In this document: piece by piece, positions 22,756-28,757 of the stretch
Layout of the letters: every line of letters starts with the position of its first letter
How positions within the stretch are numbered: the first letter of the stretch is position 1
Assembly (NCBI GenBank): GCA_934294965.1
Contig: CAKRAM010000062.1
Location: 1 to 28,757 of the forward strand
Reading direction: 5' to 3'
DNA from: an uncultured Clostridia bacterium
GTDB lineage: Bacteria > Bacillota > Clostridia > Christensenellales > CAG-314
DNA length: 28,757 bases
Program-made: the position numbers and the translations under genes
The notes under the pieces: model-generated
Seen by the model: the letters and a program-made list of their open reading frames with translations, nothing else
Told to the model about the DNA's origin: nothing
The model's database searches: none

Positions 22756-24693
22756 ATGGCAGAAAAAGTTGCAAAGGCTCCTTTGTCCGTAGAGGATCGC
22801 CTGTTTAACAAAAACAAGTGGCTGTTCAGTGTATCCGGCATAGGTCGAGATATGTCCTACCAGCTCATTTCTTCGTTTTTGCTCACCTACATTCAGTTCG
22901 GCATGACGCTGTCCATTGCGCAGTTTACTACCATCAGTTTGCTGATAGGTATAGCCGGGCGCATTTGGGACGCGGTAAACGATCCGATGATGGGCGCGAT
23001 TATCGAAGGCACTCATATGAAAATGGGCAAGTTCCGCCCGTGGATATTGATCGGCGCGGTGCTTACCGGCGTAACGATAGTTGCGATGTTCAACGTGCAA
23101 AGCCTTTCCGGTTGGTCGTTTGTCATTTACATGGCAGTTATGTACCTAATTTGGGAATCGGCATTCACGATGAACGACATCGGCTATTGGAGCATGCTTG
23201 CCAGCCTTTCCAGCAAAAAGGAACAGCGCAATTCCGCAACCATGCTCACGGTTGTATTTGCAGGTATCGGTGCGTTTATCGCGCAGGGCGGCATTTCGTT
23301 TTTGTATCCGGGCAACGTTCTTCAAGCCTTCAGTTGGATTTCCATCGCAATTGCCGCAATATTCGTAGCAATGCAGGTGATAATGGTGCTGTTCATCAAG
23401 GAACGTCCGCGCGCCGCAATGGAAGTCAACGAAAAAGTTTCGCTAAAACAAATGTGGAACACCATCAAGCGCAACGACCAAGTGTTGTGGATGACGCTTT
23501 CCATGCTATTCTACAACGTAGGCAGCAGCATGCTTGTCGGCTTGGCTTACAACCTTTACTATTTGGAAATCGGCTACGACGGTTTGGCAATCGTGTTCAT
23601 TGCCATATTCGGCGTTTTCAACATCGGAGCGCAAGTATTCTATCCCAAACTTTCTCAAAAATTGGGACGCAAAAAACTGCAAACGCTTTCGGTTATATTG
23701 GCGTGCGTCGGCTACGTCGGTGTTGCGCTTTTAGGCTGGACTTCCGTTTTGCCCTTCAACTTGGTAACGTTGAGCATTTTCGGTGTCTTTGTGTTCGTAG
23801 GTCAGGCTTGGTACTACATGGGTTGCATAATCAACATGACAAACTGCGTGGAATACAACGAGTATAAGCACGGCGAACGCAACGAAGCAGTCGTTTCCAC
23901 CCTTCGTCCGTTTATGGTCAAGTTTGCCGACGCGTTGAAGTACGGCATTGTTACGTTGGTGCTAACCGTTTCGTTGGTGTACGGACTTTCGCAAAACATA
24001 TCCACCATGGAAGTGCAAAAAGGACACTTCGATCGCATGGAAACGGGCGTTCAACAAGCCGAGTACCTAACCGGACTAAAAGCCGTCTACGACAAGTACA
24101 AAGTTCTTCCGTCCAAGGATTCGGCAGACTATCAAAAGCAAATCGAAGCAATCAATGCCGAAATAGACGCAATGAACGGACTTCACGGCAAACAAATAGA
24201 CGTAAACTATCTTTCCTCATTGGGAGATACCTACATAGTGGGCAAAAAAGTAATTAGGAGCGGATTTTTGATTTTCACCCCGGAAGAATCGGAAATCGTA
24301 TTTGCCTACAAAGTGTCGGAATTGGACGAGGCAAAAATTGCCGAAATCCAAGCGTTCAAAACTGCCGATAACAGCGCAAACAGTTGCACGCTTACAATCA
24401 GTTCGGGCGAAATGGTAACTGCCGGCGGCAAAACGATAAAAGCGTTTAACGCTGCAAACCAAAACTTCAAGGAAACTCGCACAATCGGAATGCGCCTTTG
24501 GGTGCGCGCCGCCGTAACGCTTGTTCCCGTGGTGTGCTTGCTAATGTCGTTGTTCGTTCAAAACAAAAAGTTCTTCATCGACGAAAAGTACTACGACATG
24601 ATGCTTGCGGAAATTGCCAAACGCGGCGGCACCGAGGAAGGTATCGTCACTCCCGCTTCGGAAGCCGAAGTTTCCGCCGAGGAAAGTTTGTAG
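22756..24693 (+). CDS. GPH-family (MelB-like) sugar:cation symporter with a large insertion
   Basis: The 645-residue transporter carries the glycoside-pentoside-hexuronide:cation symporter signature RIWDAVNDPMMGAIIEGT at 69-86, followed by GKFRPWILIGA. About eleven hydrophobic segments are followed by a hydrophilic stretch (about 412-578) and a last membrane segment (about 582-602), then an acidic tail. Typical members have about 450 residues, so the insertion accounts for the extra length; by MelB topology it would face outside. Such proteins import glycosides with Na+ or H+; the substrate cannot be told, and no glycosidase adjoins. The start is the ATG at 22756 with GGGAGA about 10 bases upstream; the open frame extends 28 codons further without homology. 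Confidence 0.85.
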   Translation: MAEKVAKAPLSVEDRLFNKNKWLFSVSGIGRDMSYQLISSFLLTYIQFGMTLSIAQFTTISLLIGIAGRIWDAVNDPMMGAIIEGTHMKMGKFRPWILIGAVLTGVTIVAMFNVQSLSGWSFVIYMAVMYLIWESAFTMNDIGYWSMLASLSSKKEQRNSATMLTVVFAGIGAFIAQGGISFLYPGNVLQAFSWISIAIAAIFVAMQVIMVLFIKERPRAAMEVNEKVSLKQMWNTIKRNDQVLWMTLSMLFYNVGSSMLVGLAYNLYYLEIGYDGLAIVFIAIFGVFNIGAQVFYPKLSQKLGRKKLQTLSVILACVGYVGVALLGWTSVLPFNLVTLSIFGVFVFVGQAWYYMGCIINMTNCVEYNEYKHGERNEAVVSTLRPFMVKFADALKYGIVTLVLTVSLVYGLSQNISTMEVQKGHFDRMETGVQQAEYLTGLKAVYDKYKVLPSKDSADYQKQIEAINAEIDAMNGLHGKQIDVNYLSSLGDTYIVGKKVIRSGFLIFTPEESEIVFAYKVSELDEAKIAEIQAFKTADNSANSCTLTISSGEMVTAGGKTIKAFNAANQNFKETRTIGMRLWVRAAVTLVPVVCLLMSLFVQNKKFFIDEKYYDMMLAEIAKRGGTEEGIVTPASEAEVSAEESL

Positions 24694-24729
24694 TTGCATA
24701 ACACATAACAAAATCTTTTGTAGCATTGC

Positions 24730-24770
24730 AAAAGCCACAAGTCTATTTTACAAGGCTTGTGGCTTTTCGT
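24730..24770 (+). terminator. Terminator of the transporter gene
   Basis: A perfect 12-bp stem (AAAAGCCACAAG 24730-24741 with its complement 24756-24767) has a 14-base loop. The 3' arm itself ends in four T residues, followed by CGTTTG. Confidence 0.75.
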
Positions 24771-24799
24771 TTGACTATTATACGGAATTTTGATACTAT
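24771..24799 (+). promoter_or_regulatory. Possible promoter of thyA
   Basis: TTGACT (24771-24776), a 17-base spacer and TACTAT (24794-24799) lie immediately after the transporter terminator. This would give a leader of about 235 bases. That leader includes an 8-bp hairpin AACCGAAA/TTTCGGTT at 24935-24955 and a GCCAAA/TTTGGC hairpin near 24862. A closer promoter cannot be excluded. Confidence 0.4.
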
Positions 24800-25040
24800 A
24801 ATCGTTGCAAGTAAAATTAGTTTTTACTCAAAATTTGACTAAACGCAAACACGATTTTCGGCCAAACGCTTTGGCGCGAACTTTTACGATTTGTTGCGGT
24901 ACAAGTCGTTTTGCAGGCGATTGCCGCTTTGCTAAACCGAAAATTACTTTCGGTTGCAATTTTGTGTAACTTGCTTTTTAGGTCGTTCAAATCTAACAAA
25001 ACGGATTGCGTTTTCAATCGCAATTCAGACGGAGAAAAAA

Positions 25041-25871
25041 ATGAGCAAAGCCGACAAAATATTCGTTCAAAACATGACCGACATAATAAACCATGGTTTC
25101 AGCGACGAGCTTGCCGAAGTGCGTCCTCATTGGGCGGACGGCACTCCCGCGCACACCAAAAAGTTGTTTTGCGTTGTCAATCGCTACAACTTGGCGGAGG
25201 AGTTCCCTGTAATAACGCTTCGTCGCACGGCATTTAAGTCCGCCGTGGACGAGTTGTTGTGGATTTGGCAAAAAAAATCCAACAACGTTCACGACCTGAA
25301 CAGTCACATTTGGGACAGTTGGGCGGACGAAACGGGCAGTATCGGCAAAGCCTACGGCTATCAACTGGGCGTAAAACACGTCTACAAGGAAGGTTTGTTC
25401 GACCAAGTCGACCGCGTGTTGTACGACCTTAAGCACAACCCGTACAGCCGTCGCATAATAACCAACATTTACGTTCATCAGGACTTGCACGAAATGAATT
25501 TGTACCCCTGCGCGTACAGCGTAACGTTCAACGTCGCCGAGGGCAAACTGAACGCAATTTTGAACCAACGCTCCAACGATATGGCAGTTGCCAACAATTG
25601 GAACGTGGTGCAATATGCGGTGCTTGTTCATATGTTGGCGCAGGTCAGCGGATTGAAAGTTGGCGAATTGGTTCACGTCATTGCCGACGCGCATATTTAC
25701 GACAGACACGAACCGCAGGTTTTGCGTATGCTTTCCGGCACGCAATACCCTGCACCCAAGTTTTGGATAAACCCGGAAGTTACGGATTTTTACAAGTTTA
25801 CCGTGGACGACTTCCGTTTGGACGGGTACGAATACGAGCCGTTTTCCGAGCGTTTTGAGGTTGCAATCTAG
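25041..25871 (+). CDS. thyA: Thymidylate synthase (ThyA type)
   Basis: The 276-residue enzyme methylates dUMP to dTMP with methylene-tetrahydrofolate, yielding dihydrofolate. The catalytic Cys157 lies in NLYPCAYSVTF. YSRRIITNIY holds the phosphate-binding arginines, and NQRSNDMAVANNWNVVQYA and VHVIADAHIYDRH are the dUMP-binding segments in the form seen in Clostridia. The start is the ATG at 25041, preceded by GGAGA at 7 bases; the open frame runs 29 codons further upstream without homology. The gene for dihydrofolate reductase, which recycles the product, follows 87 bases later. Confidence 0.96.
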   Translation: MSKADKIFVQNMTDIINHGFSDELAEVRPHWADGTPAHTKKLFCVVNRYNLAEEFPVITLRRTAFKSAVDELLWIWQKKSNNVHDLNSHIWDSWADETGSIGKAYGYQLGVKHVYKEGLFDQVDRVLYDLKHNPYSRRIITNIYVHQDLHEMNLYPCAYSVTFNVAEGKLNAILNQRSNDMAVANNWNVVQYAVLVHMLAQVSGLKVGELVHVIADAHIYDRHEPQVLRMLSGTQYPAPKFWINPEVTDFYKFTVDDFRLDGYEYEPFSERFEVAI

Positions 25872-25958
25872 TTTTTGCACAACAAACGACAAAAGGCGGT
25901 TATTGCCCACAAATTGCCACATTCGGCAAAGTGCATAAGTTTGGCAAAAGAGGTGTTT

Positions 25959-26441
25959 ATGAATTTAATCGTTGCAGTGGACGAAAATTGGGGCATAGGC
26001 AAAAATAACGGTTTGCTGTTTTCGCTCAAAAAGGATATGGCGTTTTTCCGTCAAACAACAACCGGCAAGGTTGTCGTCGTCGGAGCAAACACGTTCAAAA
26101 GTTTTCCGCACGGAGCGCTTCCCAATCGCACCAACGTGGTGTTGGACGGTAGCGGAGAGGCGCATGACGGCGCGATTTGCGTAAAAAGTTTGCAGGAGTT
26201 GCAATCGGTTTTGGCGGATTTTTCCGATGAGCAAGTGTTTGTCATCGGCGGAGCGTCGGTCTATCGGCTTATGTTGCCGTATTGCTCGGTTGCCTACGTA
26301 ACCAAAGTAAAGGCAACTGCGGATGCCGACACGTTCTTCCCAAATTTGGACGCCGATCCCGAGTGGACTTTGACGGAGCGTGGCGAGGACGTTCAAGACA
26401 ACGGCTACACAATCAACTTTTGCGTTTATAAGAGAATTTAG
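25959..26441 (+). CDS. dfrA: Dihydrofolate reductase
   Basis: The 160-residue enzyme reduces dihydrofolate to tetrahydrofolate with NADPH. The N-terminus MNLIVAVDENWGIGKNN is typical, the catalytic acidic residue is D26 in SLKKDMAFF, and FVIGGASVYRLMLP is the conserved glycine-pair segment. Two departures stand out. The residue matching the usual active-site Trp is Phe (F21). The NADPH-contacting Arg in the usual GRxTxxS motif is Ala (GANTFKS). AGAGGT lies 4-5 bases before the ATG at 25959. The gene lies between thyA and a MATE transporter gene that begins only 12 bases after its stop, which suggests one operon. Confidence 0.92.
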   Translation: MNLIVAVDENWGIGKNNGLLFSLKKDMAFFRQTTTGKVVVVGANTFKSFPHGALPNRTNVVLDGSGEAHDGAICVKSLQELQSVLADFSDEQVFVIGGASVYRLMLPYCSVAYVTKVKATADADTFFPNLDADPEWTLTERGEDVQDNGYTINFCVYKRI

Positions 26442-26453
26442 TCAGGGATAATT

Positions 26454-27998
26454 ATGGAACAGGAAGAAATAATGCAAGATTCGGCTTTACAGTCGGATAA
26501 AATGCGTACAAAATCTATCGGCAAACTGCTTTTGGAAATGAGTTTGCCGGCAATATTTTCCATGTTGGTGCAATCGCTGTACAACATAGTGGACAGCCTT
26601 TTCGTAACCAACATGAGCGGATCTGTTTTTGCCGATAACTACGTTGGCACAAACTTGGGGCAGGATTCGTTCACGGCGGTAAGCATTGCAATGCCGATGA
26701 CGATGTTTGTAATAGCCATAGCAATAGGCATAGGCGTCGGCGCAAATGCCTACATAGCGCGTAAACTTGGCGAGGGCAAGCAGGAGAAAGCCAATCAGGC
26801 GGCAAAAACGGCAATAATAATTGCTCTCGGCGCGTGGGTTGTGCTGTGCATATTGGCGTTTACAATTTCCAAGCCGTTCATTGCGGCGTTCGTAAACGAA
26901 AACAACGTAACCGACGTAGACTACGTGGTCAATCAGGGCGCACTGTATCTTACCATCTACATGGCAGGCAGCCTCGGTTCGCTGGTGGAAATCACCTGCT
27001 CGCGCATTTTGCAGGCAACCGGCAACATGAAAGTGCCGATGATCAGCCAACTTATCGGCGCAATTTCCAACATAGCGTTGGACGCGTTGTTCATTTTGGT
27101 ATTCAAGTGGGGCGTTTTCGGCGCGATTTTGGCAACGGTTATCGGTCAGTGGCTGGCGTGCGGATTCGTTTTGTGCATGTTTGTTTTCAAAAAGCAGGAC
27201 GTTTCCATCAACTTAAAAAACTACAAGCCTCACAAAGAGTATTTTTCCAAAATAGCTAAAATCGGCTTGCCGGCATTCGTTATGAACGCCATGGGGTCGG
27301 TTGTAACAATCATTTTGAACGTTATGCTCTCTGATTACACCAACGGCATTGCAGTGCTTTCGGCGTACTTCAAAGTGCAATCCTTCGTGTTTATGCCGGT
27401 GTTCGGACTTATGCAGGGAACAATGCCGATACTAAGTTACAACTACGGCGCAAACGACCGCGCGCGTTTCAAAAAAACATTCAAACTTGCCCTAATCACA
27501 ACCATTTGTGTAATGGCGGTGGGAACGCTTTTGTTCCAACTTTGTCCGGAAGCGCTTATGTCCATATTCAAAAGCAAGGCAATTCCGGAGGGTGGCACGC
27601 AGGAACAATTGGACGCAATCAACGCTCAATTCGTAAAGGAAGGCGCCTACGCTTTCCGTGCGATAAGCATTGCATTTGTCCCTGCGGCGTTCAGCATCGT
27701 TATCATCAACATGCTTCAATCCATCAACTGCCCGGTGTCCAGTTTGCTTATGAGTTTGTCCCGTCAGTTGCTGTTCCTCATTCCCGTTGCCGTGTTGTTC
27801 AACTACCTGTGGCAGCAGGAAGGAATTTGGTTTTGCTATCCCATTGCCGAAGTGATGTCGGTGCTGGTGTACCTGCCATTTGCAATCAGGGACTACAATC
27901 GCCAGTTTGCCTACAAGCAGGCTCAATACGACAAACTTGCCAAGCAGGAGGCTCAAGCCAATCAGCAAACGGCTGCCGAGGAGCAAACTCAAAACTAG
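26454..27998 (+). CDS. MATE-family multidrug/toxin efflux transporter
   Basis: The 514-residue protein has the double MatE architecture with about twelve membrane segments. The N-terminal LLLEMSLPAIFSMLVQSLYN and VDSLFV and the mid-protein MPVFGLMQGTMPILSYNYGAN are characteristic of MepA-like members. Family members export cationic or aromatic compounds using Na+ or H+ gradients. The C-terminus (about 485-514) is a Gln/Ala/Glu-rich cytoplasmic tail. AGGGA precedes the ATG at 26454; a second in-frame ATG at 26472 is also acceptable. With 12 bases to the dihydrofolate reductase gene it is probably co-transcribed. Substrate unknown. Confidence 0.9.
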   Translation: MEQEEIMQDSALQSDKMRTKSIGKLLLEMSLPAIFSMLVQSLYNIVDSLFVTNMSGSVFADNYVGTNLGQDSFTAVSIAMPMTMFVIAIAIGIGVGANAYIARKLGEGKQEKANQAAKTAIIIALGAWVVLCILAFTISKPFIAAFVNENNVTDVDYVVNQGALYLTIYMAGSLGSLVEITCSRILQATGNMKVPMISQLIGAISNIALDALFILVFKWGVFGAILATVIGQWLACGFVLCMFVFKKQDVSINLKNYKPHKEYFSKIAKIGLPAFVMNAMGSVVTIILNVMLSDYTNGIAVLSAYFKVQSFVFMPVFGLMQGTMPILSYNYGANDRARFKKTFKLALITTICVMAVGTLLFQLCPEALMSIFKSKAIPEGGTQEQLDAINAQFVKEGAYAFRAISIAFVPAAFSIVIINMLQSINCPVSSLLMSLSRQLLFLIPVAVLFNYLWQQEGIWFCYPIAEVMSVLVYLPFAIRDYNRQFAYKQAQYDKLAKQEAQANQQTAAEEQTQN

Positions 27999-28135
27999 TT
28001 GCCGCGGTTGGTATTTTTAACCGCTTATAGCGGCAATTGTTTGGATTTTCAATCCAAAATTTAAGCGTCGGTTGTGTTTTGTCAACTGCATTAAACAACG
28101 GCACGCAGTAAAAAACAAAATTACACTAAACAATC

Positions 28136-28167
28136 AACGGGACTGCCTTTTGCGCAGTCCCGTTTTT
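28136..28167 (+). terminator. Terminator of the thyA-dfrA-MATE string
   Basis: A perfect 11-bp stem (AACGGGACTGC 28136-28146 with its complement 28154-28164) has a 7-base loop and a run of five T residues from 28163. Confidence 0.88.
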
Positions 28168-28416
28168 GCGTGTAAAAACCTTGATATTCAATATTCATAT
28201 ATGCAAAATTATGATGTTATTCTGCGCGTTTAGAAGTTGAGAACGGCAAGCGGCAAATCGTTCGTTTGTTGCAAAAACCATTTTTTTCTGTTTTGTTTGC
28301 AAATCCGTCGTGATTATAGATTCTTATTTTGGGCTTCACCCAAAAACAATGCATCAAGTTTCGATTACTTTTATATTTGCTTTGTGCCGATATGGATTTG
28401 TCGGTGCGTATATAGT
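28168..28416. other. Intergenic space between convergent genes
   Basis: With 27999-28135 this makes about 420 bases without a gene. A 7-bp hairpin TTTTGGG/CCCAAAA at 28327-28345 lies 72 bases past the ATPase stop on the minus strand, but no T-run follows it in that direction, so it is a weak terminator candidate at best. Confidence 0.45.
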
Positions 28417-28757
28417 TCAAATGAGGTGTGGTTTTGCTCTATTTTTAAGTTTTGTGCAAATGCGCGTAATCTCGGCAACCAAAGTCGGCAATAGCGACAG
28501 CAATAGTGCGTAAATGTAGTATTTTGTCGGCAGCAATTCCACTTCAAACAGCGTGGCAAGCGGCGGAATAAACGCAACTGCGACAACCAACCCGAGCGAG
28601 GCAACAAGGCTTATCGCCAAAAACAGCGTAAAACCTTTGCCGAACAACCCCTTGGACGAGCGCATAAACGCCGCAAATACCAGTTGGGAAACGGACAGCA
28701 CCAAGTACGCCATAGTGCAGGCTTCGCCGTACCCCAAAGCGTTGCCCAGCATAAAGG
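28417..28757 (-). CDS. Cation-transporting P-type ATPase (PacL/Ca2+ type), C-terminal part only
   Basis: The last 113 residues of a gene continue beyond the window's right edge. The sequence GYGEACTMAYLVLSVSQLVFAAFMRSSKGLF matches the C-terminal membrane region of P2-type cation ATPases. It continues with hydrophobic segments LFLAISLVASLGLVVAVAFIPPL and YYIYALLLSLLPTLVAEI, the last two helices, and a basic tail. Such pumps move Ca2+ (or Na+, Mn2+) across the membrane using ATP. The phosphorylation and ATP-binding domains lie outside the window, so the ion cannot be judged. The gene is convergent with the MATE transporter gene. Confidence 0.82.
   Translation of the reverse strand, partial: FMLGNALGYGEACTMAYLVLSVSQLVFAAFMRSSKGLFGKGFTLFLAISLVASLGLVVAVAFIPPLATLFEVELLPTKYYIYALLLSLLPTLVAEITRICTKLKNRAKPHLI

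Noticed and set aside
25872..25958. Tetrahydrofolate riboswitch before dihydrofolate reductase
   Set aside because: The 87-base gap holds only a short TTGCC/GGCAA hairpin and none of the conserved folate riboswitch blocks.

Overview
The window reads as a chromosomal segment of an endospore-lineage Bacillota, most likely class Clostridia. The pointers are a SpoIIID homologue with a sigma-E-like promoter, a type III glutamine synthetase, a single-chain (alpha2) glycyl-tRNA synthetase, the lonA-ysxC(engB) gene pair known from Bacillus, AGGAGG-type ribosome binding sites, and an RsgI-type anti-sigma factor. Base composition is moderate, with many A/T-rich intergenic promoters. I see no phage, plasmid, transposase, CRISPR, rRNA or tRNA gene. 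Most of the window is housekeeping.

Layout. 1-160 is the tail of a cyclophilin on the plus strand. 554-6333 holds three minus-strand genes, each with its own promoter: a TGS/SAD-domain nucleoside (uridine) kinase, the transcription accessory protein Tex, and glyS. 6877-7653 is a Bax-inhibitor-1/YccA membrane protein. 7955-8206 is spoIIID on the minus strand, starting at TTG. 8426-9507 is a small zinc-ribbon protein followed by an Mrp/ApbC Fe-S carrier. 9659-12907 is a minus-strand pair, a CofE-like gamma-glutamyl ligase followed by glutamine synthetase III. serS (minus) and cysS (plus) diverge at 14568-14868.

16258-17157 is a gene-free stretch of about 900 bp. It carries a 134-bp tandem repeat, a family of small hairpins with a compensatory base-pair change, a MITE-like inverted repeat and the leader of lon. 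lon and engB overlap by four bases. 20252-22239 is an ECF sigma factor with a membrane-bound RsgI-like anti-sigma factor that ends in three PepSY-like repeats. 22756-24693 is a GPH-type sugar:cation symporter with an unusual extracytoplasmic insertion. 25041-27998 is a thyA-dfr-MATE gene string, and the window ends in the 3' part of a cation-transporting P-type ATPase (minus).

How the genes relate. The strongest functional couplings are sigma/anti-sigma (envelope or extracellular signal sensing), lon/engB, thyA/dfr (dTMP synthesis and regeneration of tetrahydrofolate) and the ligase/glutamine synthetase pair. The most novel-looking items are the ECF/RsgI-PepSY pair, which has no recognisable sigma-binding domain, a leader before the nucleoside kinase that can fold into a three-way junction with no unpaired junction bases, and the repeat cluster upstream of lon. 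All functional statements come from reading motifs by eye; no database search or folding program was run.
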